DNA from: Hyalangium ruber
GTDB taxonomy: Bacteria; Myxococcota; Myxococcia; Myxococcales; Myxococcaceae
Direction of reading: 5' to 3'
DNA: 64,000 nt
NCBI RefSeq assembly: GCF_034259325.1
Contig: NZ_JAXIVS010000004.1
Span: 310,001-374,000 of the forward strand
In this document: positions 45,201 to 54,959 of the stretch, piece after piece
Layout: each line of letters starts with the position of its first letter
Numbering within the stretch: the stretch's first letter is position 1
The notes under the pieces: generated by a model
Seen by the model: the letters and a program-made list of their open reading frames with translations, nothing else
Database searches by the model: none
Told to the model about the DNA's origin: nothing
Program-made: the position numbers and the translations under genes

Positions 45201-46827
45201 GCCCGGCGACCAGACGCACACGGTGGTGGTGCGGGTGAACACGGATGAAATCCCGGCTTCGAGCACCCTCGAGACGGTGGAGGCCGCTGGCCACCCGTGG
45301 CTCCTGGTGGGTTCGACGGCCCCGGGCATCCTGCCCTGGAAGCGCCAGGCCAACGCGGACAACACGGGCTGGTTCTTCTACGGCCCCGACAATGGTCGCG
45401 CCGCGGAGATCCTCCTCGTCTCCCCGCCGCTGCAGGTGGCGAGCACGGGAGACTTCCGCTTCACCTTCCAGCACCGCTACGACTTCGAGCTGGGCGACGA
45501 TGGCGTCTACTACGACGGCGGCGTCATCGAGCTGAGCGAGGACAACGGGTCGACCTGGGTGGAGCTCAACGGCGCCGTGCGCCCCTCCTACAACGCGCTG
45601 ATCTCGACAGGAGGCAACAACCCCATCGAGGGCAAGCAGGCGTACGGAGGCCAGAGCGCGGGTTATCCCGCCTTCAGCTCGGCTTCGGTCGAGCTCGGCA
45701 CGCTCTACGCGGGCAAGACGGTGCTCATCCGCTTCCGCATCGGCACGGACCTCGGCGTCGGCGCGCCGGGGTGGGAGGTGGATGACCTCCAGTTCGAGGG
45801 CATCGTGAACACGCCGTTCGCCACCGTGCTTGCCCACCGCGGCCAGTGCATCAACCGGGTGCCGGTGGTGAGCGCGGGTGCGGACCAGACGATCAACGAG
45901 CGCCGCCGGGTGACGCTCTCCGGCAGTGCGACGGACCCCGAGGGGGCCCCGTTGACCTACGTGTGGACCCAAACGGTGGGCCCGGCGGTGACGCTCAGCG
46001 GCGCGAGCGAGGCGAGCTCCACCTTCCGCGCGCCGGAGGTGACGGAGGACACGGACCTGCGCTTCGAGCTGCGGGCCAGTGATGGGGTGAACACGAGCCC
46101 TCCCGCACAGGTCACCGTGAGGGTGCGGAACATCTCCAACGGCAACCGGCCTCCCTCTGCCCAGGCGCAGGGGCCGGACGCGGTGGACGAGGGCGCGAGT
46201 GTCACGCTCACCGGCGGAGGCACGGATCCGGATGAGGACGTCGCGCTCGTCTACGCGTGGACCCAGGTGAGCGGCCCGACCGTCACCCTGAGCGATGCGG
46301 CTTCGTCGCAGGTGAGCTTCACCGCGCCTCAGGTGCCCGAGAACAAGGAGCTGCGCTTCCAGCTCGTCGTCAGCGATGGAGAGCTGAGCAGCGAGCCGGT
46401 GGTGGTGACGGTGCAGGTCCGGGATGTGTTCGACGCGAAGCCGGTGGCACGCGCGGGCGAGGACCAGAGCGTCAAGGAGGGCAACGTGGTGACCCTGAGC
46501 GACGCGGGCTCCACGGACCCGGAGGGCACCCCGCTCACCTACGCGTGGACCCAGGTGGAGGGCCCCACCGTGACGCTCACCGCGCAAGGCGCGCGCGCCA
46601 CGTTCACCGCTCCTGGAGTGGACGCGGACACGGTGCTCACCTTCCAGCTGCGCGTCACGGACACCCATGGCGAGAGCAGCGAGGACACGGTCTCCGTGAA
46701 CGTGGCGAACGTGCCGGAGCCCGACTCGGGCTGTGGCTGCGGCGCGGGCCAGGATGGCTCGGTGCCCGCCACGCTGGTCATGCTGCTCGCGGCGGTGGCC
46801 TTCGCCACGCGGCGTCGGCGCGCGTAG
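42295..46827 (+). CDS. Secreted M36 (fungalysin-type) metalloprotease with PA insert, PKD-like repeats and MYXO-CTERM
   Basis: 1510-residue secreted protease. Order of parts: signal peptide (about 6-28), FTP/PepSY-like propeptide (about 70-290), M36 catalytic domain with a protease-associated (PA) domain inserted at about 515-610, zinc motif HEWTH (636-640) and GEGWSDF about 25 residues later as third ligand, a proprotein-P-like/MAM-like beta region (about 850-1180), three PKD/REJ-type Ig repeats (about 1188-1475, each with TYxWTQxxGPxVTL), and a MYXO-CTERM tail DSGCGCGAG...ATRRRRA for surface sorting. It would digest prey or extracellular protein. ATG 42295 or GTG 42310 may start it; the signal peptide is whole either way. 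Confidence 0.92.
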   Translation: MEFSQVTHRTVALVGLALATMAAPAFAARQLPTVDAFTSTPLPLQASSMPERAKGLHVVSEEPRLGVPTFAWGVSPPVHGPQLRRPVTPEEAARAYLNTHVGLYRLSRTDAAHIPVRGVHRMREGASIVSFAQEVEGIEVFRQSLKVLLDSDNQLVAMSGYLSPAASAPRRAGTLRFTLTPPEAIALAWSDLHGEALPASSLRLTGRANGPYSHYALSPGPRQVVFASPARVRQTFFPLPGALVPAYYVELDTTPVTETDGDHYAYVISAEDGRLLYRHDLTAHQSFTYRVWADAQSPHVPYDGPQGTEPTPHPTGFPDNYQAPFVSPNLITLQNVPYSRNDPWLPAGATQTTGNNVEAYTDYATPNGFSAGDIRASVSAPNTFGHAYDVTQSPTLSDAQQMSSVTQLFFVTNFLHDWYYDFGFDEASGNSQMDNFGRGGLGGDSLLTEAQDFSGRNNANMSTPADGGRPRMQMFMYDTRGLRVIDIPEGHPSVGRWTTGTAAFGPTQFSVTAAVVVAQDGVAGPSSGTVADACEPLTNGAEVLDKLVLVDRAGCAFTLKAANVQAAGAAGVIIANSATNGASFHLAGRASDITIPVLSVGTSLGNALRSQPPASVTVIREAADRDGALDNTIVAHEWTHYMSNRLIGNANGLTNNQGRSMGEGWSDFAGLLMLVREGDNTRPWNVDFGGVYARAAYASSGGTNQGYYWGNRRYPYTTDMTKNPMTLRYMELGVPLPADIPVSFGADGASNAEVHASGELWAVMLWECYASLLRDTPRYTFAQAQAQMKEYLVSSLKLTPNAPTFLEARDALLAAAYANDPADYVLFARAFAKRGAGPRAVAPHRDSTDHVGVVESFQVGKDVTLASVELLEQSGSTASCDDDGVLDTGETARVRVTLRNSGIGALSRTSMTLSSNDPDVSFPSGATVALPASEPLQLVSVELPVKLSGAATQRNISLTVAYRDEEQVVPGDQTHTVVVRVNTDEIPASSTLETVEAAGHPWLLVGSTAPGILPWKRQANADNTGWFFYGPDNGRAAEILLVSPPLQVASTGDFRFTFQHRYDFELGDDGVYYDGGVIELSEDNGSTWVELNGAVRPSYNALISTGGNNPIEGKQAYGGQSAGYPAFSSASVELGTLYAGKTVLIRFRIGTDLGVGAPGWEVDDLQFEGIVNTPFATVLAHRGQCINRVPVVSAGADQTINERRRVTLSGSATDPEGAPLTYVWTQTVGPAVTLSGASEASSTFRAPEVTEDTDLRFELRASDGVNTSPPAQVTVRVRNISNGNRPPSAQAQGPDAVDEGASVTLTGGGTDPDEDVALVYAWTQVSGPTVTLSDAASSQVSFTAPQVPENKELRFQLVVSDGELSSEPVVVTVQVRDVFDAKPVARAGEDQSVKEGNVVTLSDAGSTDPEGTPLTYAWTQVEGPTVTLTAQGARATFTAPGVDADTVLTFQLRVTDTHGESSEDTVSVNVANVPEPDSGCGCGAGQDGSVPATLVMLLAAVAFATRRRRA

Positions 46828-46859
46828 TCACGAAGGCGGCGCTCTAGCGCCGAGCGGTG

Positions 46860-46889
46860 GAGACCGGGTGGCAGACGCTGCCCGGTCTC
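46860..46889. terminator. Bidirectional terminator between protease and rocD
   Basis: Perfect 9-bp inverted repeat GAGACCGGG/CCCGGTCTC with a 12-nt loop, 33 bp after the protease stop and 43 bp beyond the convergent rocD stop. It can serve both strands. Confidence 0.55.
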
Positions 46890-46931
46890 TCCTGCTGGCC
46901 CCCTGCGGCAGCCGGGGATGAAGCGGGGCCG

Positions 46932-48152
46932 CTACAGCGCTTCCAGGACCTTCTTGACGCGTTCGAAGGCCCAGTCCAGCTCGGCCTGGGTGACGACGAG
47001 CGGCGGCGTGAGACGGATGACGGAGTCATGCGTCTCTTTGCAGAGGATTCCTTCCGCCATCAGCGCCTCGCAGGCGGGCCGTGCGGAGATGTCCAGCGCC
47101 ACGCCCACCATCAGCCCCCGGCCGCGCACCTCCACGATGTGGCGGTTCTTCAGCGTCTTCAGCGCGGCCAGGAACGTCTGCCCCAACGCCGCGGAGCGCT
47201 CCACCAGGCGCTCGTCGCGCAGCACGTCCAGGGCGGTGCGCGCCACGGCGCAGGCCAGCGGATTGCCTCCGTAGGTGCTGCCATGCTCACCGGGATGGAG
47301 CACGCCCATGACCTCGTCGTCCGCCATGACGGCGGACACAGGATAGAAGCCGCCCGACAGCGCCTTGCCCACCACGATGACGTCCGGCCGCACGTTCTCG
47401 TGCTGGAAGGCGAACATCTTCCCGGTGCGCCCCAGGCCCGTCTGGATTTCATCCACCATGAACAGCACCCGGTGCTGCCGGCAGAGCTCGGCCACCTGCG
47501 TCAGGTAGCCGTCCCGCGGAATCAGCACACCGGCCTCCGCCTGAATGGGCTCCATCAGGATGGCGCAGGTGTTGGGGGTGATGGCGCGCCGCACCGCCTC
47601 CACGTCGTCGTAGGGCACCACGACGAAGCCGGGGGTGAAGGGGCCGAAGCCGTGCCGGTAGCGCGGCTCGGTGGAGAAGCTGATGAGGCTGATGGTGCGC
47701 CCGTGGAAGTTGTTCGCGAAGACGATGATCTCCGCCCGGTCCTCGGGGATTCCCTTGACGGTGTGGCCCCACTTGCGCGCCAGCTTGATGGCCGTCTCGC
47801 ACGCCTCCGCGCCCGAGTTCATCGGCAGCGAGCGACTCAGGCCGGACAGCTCTCGCAGCGCCTTGTAGAGGTGGGGAAGCTGGTCGTTGCGAAAAGCCCG
47901 TGACGTCAGCGTCACCTTCGAGGCCTGCTCGCGCAGCGTCTCCAGGATGCGCGGGTGGCAGTGGCCCTGATTCACCGCGGAGTACGCGCTCAGGCAGTCG
48001 AGGTACTTGCGGCCTTCCACGTCATGGACCCAGCAGCCCTCTGCCCGTTCGATGACGATGTCCAGCGGATGGTAGTTGCGCGCTCCGTACCGTTCTTCCA
48101 GGTCGATGTAATCGCGTGTGGAGAGGGGGGGCGTGGCGTTCTCGGAATTCAT
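46932..48152 (-). CDS. rocD: Ornithine--oxo-acid aminotransferase
   Basis: 406-residue class III PLP aminotransferase converting ornithine and 2-oxoglutarate to glutamate-5-semialdehyde and glutamate; cytosolic. The sequence matches ornithine aminotransferases along its length: YGARNYHPLDIVIERAEG at the N terminus (substrate pocket Tyr), the PLP-binding block MVDEIQTGLGRTGKMFA, the lysine in VVGKALSGGFYPVSAV, and EHGSTYGGNPLA. It links arginine/ornithine breakdown with proline and glutamate. It stands alone, with a terminator hairpin after it. Confidence 0.95.
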   Translation of the reverse strand: MNSENATPPLSTRDYIDLEERYGARNYHPLDIVIERAEGCWVHDVEGRKYLDCLSAYSAVNQGHCHPRILETLREQASKVTLTSRAFRNDQLPHLYKALRELSGLSRSLPMNSGAEACETAIKLARKWGHTVKGIPEDRAEIIVFANNFHGRTISLISFSTEPRYRHGFGPFTPGFVVVPYDDVEAVRRAITPNTCAILMEPIQAEAGVLIPRDGYLTQVAELCRQHRVLFMVDEIQTGLGRTGKMFAFQHENVRPDVIVVGKALSGGFYPVSAVMADDEVMGVLHPGEHGSTYGGNPLACAVARTALDVLRDERLVERSAALGQTFLAALKTLKNRHIVEVRGRGLMVGVALDISARPACEALMAEGILCKETHDSVIRLTPPLVVTQAELDWAFERVKKVLEAL

Positions 48153-48288
48153 CGAGATTCCTCGGGGTGGGGGAAGCTTCAGGAGCTAGCACCTAGCAGA
48201 ACATCAGCGGGGCGACGCGTGCATTCGATGATGTGCGTCGGCGTGACTACAAGTCGATCCGCTAGCGACGCGCTACAATGGCCGCTGG

Positions 48289-48777
48289 ATGCTCGGAACA
48301 AACCCTCATGGGGCGCATCGAATCCTCCGCGTGGCGCTCACGAGCCTGGCCTGTACCCTCGTGGTCCTGTGGCTCTCCAGTTACAAATCCTCCAGCTGGC
48401 TGGGCGTCGTCCTGGCGCGAACCGAACGACAAACGCTCGTCCACCACACGTATCTGCGCTTGTGGTGGCCAGGGGATGGCTCGATCCGGGTCGGCGGAGG
48501 TGCCATCCGCAGTGTGCTATCCAGCACCCCGGCGAAGCCCTTCGTCCTGGAAGCGAAGTTCTTCAGGTCCCGCAAGTTCCACATGCGCCAGCCGCCCTCT
48601 CTCTGGAACCGTCTCGGCTTCTGGTGGGTGACCACGCCTCTGTACGATGACGAGCTCAGCAACGACTGGACCTTCTGGGCTGGGATTCCCAGTTGGATCC
48701 CTCCGTTGCTGACGGGCACGGTGGCCGCTGTCCTCATCCGGAGAGCCCGCGGCTCTGCACGTAGAGTGGCGGAATGA
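48289..48777 (+). CDS. Hypothetical membrane protein
   Basis: 162-residue protein of no recognised family. It has a membrane helix near the N terminus (about 15-31, VALTSLACTLVVLWLSS) and a second near the C terminus (about 128-148), with a 95-residue loop between them rich in W, R and S that would face the periplasm. The last codon overlaps the start of the WD40-type gene by ATGA, so the two are coupled. Codon use is slightly less GC-extreme than in the housekeeping genes around it. Confidence 0.6.
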   Translation: MLGTNPHGAHRILRVALTSLACTLVVLWLSSYKSSSWLGVVLARTERQTLVHHTYLRLWWPGDGSIRVGGGAIRSVLSSTPAKPFVLEAKFFRSRKFHMRQPPSLWNRLGFWWVTTPLYDDELSNDWTFWAGIPSWIPPLLTGTVAAVLIRRARGSARRVAE

Positions 48778-50524
48778 ACTCCCTGGGGCTCGTCCTCACG
48801 CTGCTGGCTGCTGCTCCGCTGCCTCCCACCCGGTGGCTCGCGCCGCTCCCGGCTCACAACTCGTCCATCCTGGCAGTCGCCGTGGCGGCGGATGGGCGGT
48901 GGGTCTCCACGGAGGGACGGTGGATCCGCGTCTGGGACAAAAGCGCCACCACGCCCTCGGTATCGATCGACGCCAGTCCGCAATATGTCCGCCGGCTCTG
49001 TATCTCTCCCGACGGCAAGCGCCTGGTGGCGATGGGCGAGCGCTTGGACCTGGCCCTCTACTCCCTGCTCGAAGGCGAGAAGAAGGGGGAGTATCGAACG
49101 GAGGCGGGGAGCGGCGGCTGGTCGTCCTCGCTCGACTGTCAGCGCGCGGCCTTCATCGCCCAGGGCCGCGTCCAGCTGCTGGAGCTCGGCAAGCTGCCCC
49201 TGCCCGCGGTGCGCTTCCTCACTCCAGAGCCTGGAAAGGACCCGGGCGCGGCAGTCTCCAACCTGGCCATCTCCGACTCGGGAACCCGGCTCGCCGTGCG
49301 CTCCCGCAACGGCCGTCTGGCGCTGTATGACTGGGCAAGCGCCACGTTGCTGGAGGAACTGGAGCCCGCCTCGACGGTCGTTCCAGAAGCTCCCGCCCAG
49401 TTCTTCTTCACCCGCGAGGACTCGGTGGCGGGCTACTACGCTCAGCGCCAGGTGGGGCAGTCGTGGAAGCGCGGGGCGCCCTCGCAATGGACGAAAGTGT
49501 CCTTCAAGCCCGAGCATTTCCATGGCGTGGCGCGTGGCTGCTCCAGGAGCGGGAGGAGCGACGACCGGGCATCGTTCGAATCCTGGAGGTCTGGGATTGG
49601 AGGACCGGCAAACAGGTTTCCTCCGTCGAGCTGGAGCTCCATCGCGGGGCCCTGCGCGCCGGAGTCACCTTCATGCCCGACGCTCGGACCTTCTACTGGA
49701 TGGGCCGGGAGTGGGTGTTGGAGGCAGGCCAGCCACGGGAGATGGGCAACCCGGGCGAGGGCGGAGTGGCGGCATCCGCGGATGGCAAGGTGCGTGCGTT
49801 TGCCTTCTGTGAGTCCCTCGAGATCCGCGATGAGAAGGGACAGGTGCGGCACCACCTCGAGCTGGAGCCCACGGTGTATCCGGCGACCGAAGACTCGCGC
49901 GGTGCCCTCAGGCCCGCTGCTCAGTGCTCGGTGGCGCTCTCCCCGGATGGCACCTTCATGGTGAGCTGGGGATCCAGCGACGTGAGGCTGTGGAACCCGC
50001 GTGGCTTGAAGTTGATCCGCCAGATTCGCGACTACACCCAGGGTGTGGAGCTCTCCGCGGACGGACACTCGCTGGTGACCTGGGACGAGCAGAACCTGCG
50101 GCTGTGGGACCCGCGCACCGGAAAGCTGCTGCGCACGCTGCGCAAACACGTGACTGAGGTCCCCGTGCTCTGGACGGAGGCGAATGCCGCCTGGCTCGTC
50201 CCCATGGGGAGAGATGCGAGCCCGCAGCAGAGGTCGCTCCGCCGGCTCGATCTGAAGAGTGGCAAGGCAACCCCGCTGCCCGAGCTGTCCTTCTTCACGC
50301 GGGAAGCCCGGCAGACCCTGGACCGTTCGCGTGTCATGCTCGTGTCCTCTTCGGGAGCGTCCGAGCTGCGAGACGCGAAGAGCGGCAAGGTGCTCCTGGC
50401 TTTGGAGGATCTCCAATGCGTCGCCGGCCCGTCGGACCTCTCCCCGAAGGGAGACGCGTTCGCGCTGGCCTGCGAGAAAGGCGGCCTCGCGGTGTGGGAG
50501 CTGCCTCCTGGCAGCGGTCCCTGA
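48774..50524 (+). pseudogene. WD40-type repeat protein gene interrupted by a frameshift
   Basis: The region encodes one WD40-like propeller protein of about 580 residues with an N-terminal signal peptide (LVLTLLAAAPL), but in two frames. Frame 1 (from 48774) carries sensible blades (LCISPDGKRLVAMG, LAISDSGTRLAVRS) to about 49520, ending near KVSFKPEHF; the frame 2 bases later continues with AWLLQEREERRP, VWDWRTGKQVSSVEL, VALSPDGTFMVSWGSSDVRLW and LWDPRTGKLLRTL to the stop at 50524. A single-base change between about 49500 and 49540 explains the break. The first frame runs on as nonsense to 49964. It may be a true pseudogene, a sequencing error, or recoding. Confidence 0.75.
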
Positions 50525-50569
50525 GCGTCGCATCGAGACGCCCGTCCCCGGCCTACCCATTCCAGCGGG

Positions 50570-52047
<1,478 letters not shown>

Positions 52048-52219
52048 CGTGGGCTGCTTTATACATCCTGGATGATCTGAACAGTCCCTCATCCTCCCAT
52101 CGTCTCTGACGACCTTGGCCCAAGCCACCCCAGCGCAAGTAAGAACTTAAGGCGAGCACACCTTCGGAATCATGGGTAGCTCCGGGCGCCACCATGTGGC
52201 TCCAATAGAGGACCAGGGT

Positions 52220-53284
52220 CTACTCCGCGCGCGGCGCCGGCGGCGCGAGCACCGTGCCGCCGTACTGGCTCGCCTCCAGCGTGCCACACGCCGCGCCGAT
52301 GTCCTTGCCGCCCGAGTAACGCCGCGCGATCGGCGACTTCAGCACCTGCAGGTGGTCCCGGAACGCCTTCAGCTCCTCGGCCGTCGGCGGCTGGTACTTC
52401 CCCGTGGGGTCCGTCACGTCGATCAGATCCACCTTGATGGGAATCCCCTCGAACGTGTCCTTCAGCGCCAGCGCGTCCTCGAGCCCCAGGTTGAACCCCG
52501 AAATGGCCACGTAGGCGATCATCGCCCGCTCGTTGCGCACCTGGGTGTACTCGCGAATCGCCTCCACCAGCTCCGGCAGCGGGTGCCCCTTCTCAATTGG
52601 CAGCACCTTCAACCGCTTCTCCGGAATCGCGCTCGTCACCGAGAACGCCAGCCGGTACGGGTGCCCCTCCTGCGTGTAGCGCCGGATCTGCGGCACCATC
52701 CCCGCCGTGGAGAACGTGATGGACGTGCCCGAAATCGCCAGGCCCGCCGGGTGCGAGAGCACCTGCGCCGCGCGGATCGTCTCCGCGTAGTTCAGCAGCG
52801 GCTCCCCCATCCCCATGAACACCACCCCGCGCACCGGTCGGTCCGCCTCCTCCCGCACCTGGAGCACCTGGTCGAGGATCTCCCACATCTTCAGGTTGCG
52901 CTGGAACCCCAGCTTGCCCGTCATGCAGAAGTCGCACGCCAGCGCGCAGCCCACCTGGCTCGACACGCAGACGATGTACTTGTCGTCGAAGATGGGGATG
53001 CGCACCGCCTCCACCCGCCCTCCCAGGGGCGAGGCGAAGAGGTACTTCACGAAGCCATCGTCCGCCCGCCGCCGCTCCACCACCTCCAGCCGCGGCAGCT
53101 CCGCGTGGGCGCGCAGGTACTCGGCCACCCGCTTCGGCACCTGCGGGGCCTGACACACCTGCTCCACCGTCTGGGCGCCATGCGCGAACACCGCGGCGAA
53201 CACCTTGCGCACCGCCGTCGGCGTGGGCGAAAGCGGCGCGAGCACTTGCTCCAACTCCAGGAGCGACAATTGTTTCAGGTTCAC
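52220..53284 (-). CDS. rlmN: RlmN/Cfr-family 23S rRNA/tRNA adenine C2-methyltransferase
   Basis: 354-residue radical SAM methylase that installs 2-methyladenosine on 23S rRNA A2503 and some tRNAs. It has the cluster motif CALACDFC, the following MTGKLGFQRNL, the GMGEPLLNY segment, and near the end DIGAACGTL, whose Cys is the methyl-carrying catalytic residue; the second methylated Cys is expected nearby. The start is GTG at 53282-53284, overlapping the anti-sigma gene stop by 4 bp (GTGA). Being third in an ECF sigma/anti-sigma operon ties this modification to a stress regulon. Confidence 0.87.
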   Translation of the reverse strand: MNLKQLSLLELEQVLAPLSPTPTAVRKVFAAVFAHGAQTVEQVCQAPQVPKRVAEYLRAHAELPRLEVVERRRADDGFVKYLFASPLGGRVEAVRIPIFDDKYIVCVSSQVGCALACDFCMTGKLGFQRNLKMWEILDQVLQVREEADRPVRGVVFMGMGEPLLNYAETIRAAQVLSHPAGLAISGTSITFSTAGMVPQIRRYTQEGHPYRLAFSVTSAIPEKRLKVLPIEKGHPLPELVEAIREYTQVRNERAMIAYVAISGFNLGLEDALALKDTFEGIPIKVDLIDVTDPTGKYQPPTAEELKAFRDHLQVLKSPIARRYSGGKDIGAACGTLEASQYGGTVLAPPAPRAE

Positions 53285-53520
53285 GATGCGGACTTGATCT
53301 TCGACCGGAGGAACTCGGTCAGCTTCTCGGCCACTTCCTTCGGCATGGCCTGGGCCAGCGCCCGCTTGCACACCCCTGGGGTCGCCTTGTACGTGCGCAG
53401 GAAGTCCACGCACGGGGCACACCCTCGCAGGTGCTCTCGTAGGTGCTGCGCATCCTCCGGCGACATCTCGCCGTCGAGGTAGTCCATCAGGAGGTTAATG
53501 GAGTCTTTGCAGTTATACAT
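53281..53520 (-). CDS. Zinc-finger anti-sigma factor
   Basis: 79-residue ZAS-type anti-sigma factor. The zinc motif H-x3-C-x2-C is His30, Cys34, Cys37 (HLRGCAPC), preceded by the typical MDYLDGEMS helix. It has no membrane helix, so it is a soluble regulator that can hold the upstream ECF sigma factor in the cytosol and release it when the cysteines are oxidised or zinc is lost. It sits between the sigma gene (68 bp upstream) and rlmN (4-bp overlap), all on one strand. Confidence 0.85.
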   Translation of the reverse strand: MYNCKDSINLLMDYLDGEMSPEDAQHLREHLRGCAPCVDFLRTYKATPGVCKRALAQAMPKEVAEKLTEFLRSKIKSAS

Positions 53521-53588
53521 CCGAACCTCGACCGCGGCCTGCCTCGAAACCGTATTCGTTCAGGAGATGCACGGGGCGCTGAAGGGTT

Positions 53589-54206
53589 TCACGCCCCATG
53601 GCTGTCCTGATTGTAGAACTGATCGATGGCCTCTCGAAGCGCAAGCCGCGCCCGGTGCAGGCGGCTCTTGATCGCGGGCACCGAGTCCCCCGTCAGCTCG
53701 GCGATCTGTTCGTAACTGAGGCCCTCGACGTCTTTCAAGAGAAACACCTCCCGGTACCCCTCGGGCAGCCGGTCCGTGGCCTGCTGGATCGCCTGCCCCA
53801 GCTCCGCGTCCAGGGCCTTCTCCTCGGCGTCCCGGCTCCAGTCCTGCTGGGGGTACTCGGCCAGGCTCCCTCGCTCGGTGAACTCCGGGCCCTTGAGCTC
53901 TTCCTCGGCCGCCTGCACCACCCGCCGGTGCCGCAACCGCATGAGGGCGTGGTTCGCCGCGATGCGGTGGACCCACGAGCTGAAGGCCGCATCCCCCCGG
54001 AAGTCCTTGAGGTGCTGGTAGGCCGACAGGAAGGTGTCCTGGGTAATCTCCGCCGCGTCCGCCTCCGAGCGCGTCATCCGCAGCGCCAGGCCGAACACCT
54101 TGTCCCGGTGGGTGTCCACCAGCTCCTCGAACGCGCCCATGTCTCCAGACTGCGCGCGGGAGAGCAGCTGCCGGTCTTCTTGCTGGGGTACGACCTCATT
54201 GGACAT
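53589..54206 (-). CDS. ECF (RpoE-like) sigma factor
   Basis: 205-residue extracytoplasmic-function sigma factor. Region 2 is at about 22-95 (FEELVDTHRDKVFGLALRMTR, DAAEITQDTFLSAYQHL, FSSWVHRIAANHALMRLR) and region 4 at about 140-195 (LPEGYREVFLLKDVEGLSYEQIAELTG, AIKSRLHRARLALREA). It directs RNA polymerase to stress promoters with GGAAC-like -35 elements. The next gene is its likely zinc anti-sigma partner. An acidic linker (about 105-135) joins the two regions. No autoregulatory promoter could be seen in the 42 bp upstream. Confidence 0.93.
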   Translation of the reverse strand: MSNEVVPQQEDRQLLSRAQSGDMGAFEELVDTHRDKVFGLALRMTRSEADAAEITQDTFLSAYQHLKDFRGDAAFSSWVHRIAANHALMRLRHRRVVQAAEEELKGPEFTERGSLAEYPQQDWSRDAEEKALDAELGQAIQQATDRLPEGYREVFLLKDVEGLSYEQIAELTGDSVPAIKSRLHRARLALREAIDQFYNQDSHGA

Positions 54207-54248
54207 TGGTTTGCAACCTTCCAGCCATGGCGACGGGCGTCAAGGCCG

Positions 54249-54887
54249 TCAACGCGTCTTCCGGGCGGGGGCCCGGCTCACATGGCGACTATCTTTCACC
54301 CAGAATCGAAAGGGCTCGGCCGCCCACGCCCCGGCGTAGTCCACGCCAATGCGCGGCCCCCGGGCCACCCGCCCCTCCTCCACCGGCTGGCCCGCCGTGA
54401 GGTACAGCGCGGAGGACTGAAGTTCCAAGCGGTTATGCGCCAGGGTAATGCCAAAGGCGCTGCACAGGCGGCCAGGCCCATCCGTGCGGCGCTCGGGGGG
54501 GAGCCCCTCCACGGGCTCCACGGCGCGCACCAGCACCGCCGCGCCCACTCCGGGCGCCTCCGTCACCACGTTGAAGCAGTGGTGCATTCCATAGATGAGG
54601 TAGACGTAGGCGCGCCCCGCCGGCCCGAACATCACCTCGGTGCGCGGGGTGCGCCCCTTGGCGGCATGACACGCCAGGTCGTGCTCCCCAATATAGGCCT
54701 CGGTCTCGACAATCCGGCCCACGCGGCGCGCCCCCCCCTCCTCCTCCAGGATGAGGTGGGTACCGAGCAGCTCGCGGGCAACGGTCAGCGTGGGGCGGGC
54801 GAAAAAGGATTCGGGTAGGCGCACGGAAAGGGGGTGGGGAAAATTGTCCCCGGGTACAACGGACGACCCCCTCTCCTCCTTCCCCAT
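54249..54887 (-). CDS. 3-methyladenine DNA glycosylase (AAG/MPG family)
   Basis: 212-residue alkylpurine DNA glycosylase that removes 3-methyladenine, hypoxanthine and related lesions, starting base excision repair. Family features: FFARPTLTVARELLGT, the active-site stretch GRIVETEAYIGEHDLACHA with its catalytic Glu, VYLIYGMHHCFNVVTE with the intercalating Tyr, and GPGRLCSAFGI. Met 54887 is chosen; a shorter start within the conserved leader is possible. It is divergent from malQ across 72 bp. Confidence 0.92.
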   Translation of the reverse strand: MGKEERGSSVVPGDNFPHPLSVRLPESFFARPTLTVARELLGTHLILEEEGGARRVGRIVETEAYIGEHDLACHAAKGRTPRTEVMFGPAGRAYVYLIYGMHHCFNVVTEAPGVGAAVLVRAVEPVEGLPPERRTDGPGRLCSAFGITLAHNRLELQSSALYLTAGQPVEEGRVARGPRIGVDYAGAWAAEPFRFWVKDSRHVSRAPARKTR

Positions 54888-54959
54888 GCAGGCAAGCATC
54901 CAGCCGAAGGGGCTCTCACAACAGTTCACACCGACGACGGGCTGGGGCAGATTGCGCGC

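Noticed and set aside
49568-49590. GTTCGAATC resembling a tRNA T-loop
   Set aside because: It lies inside the WD40-type coding region and no cloverleaf arms pair around it.
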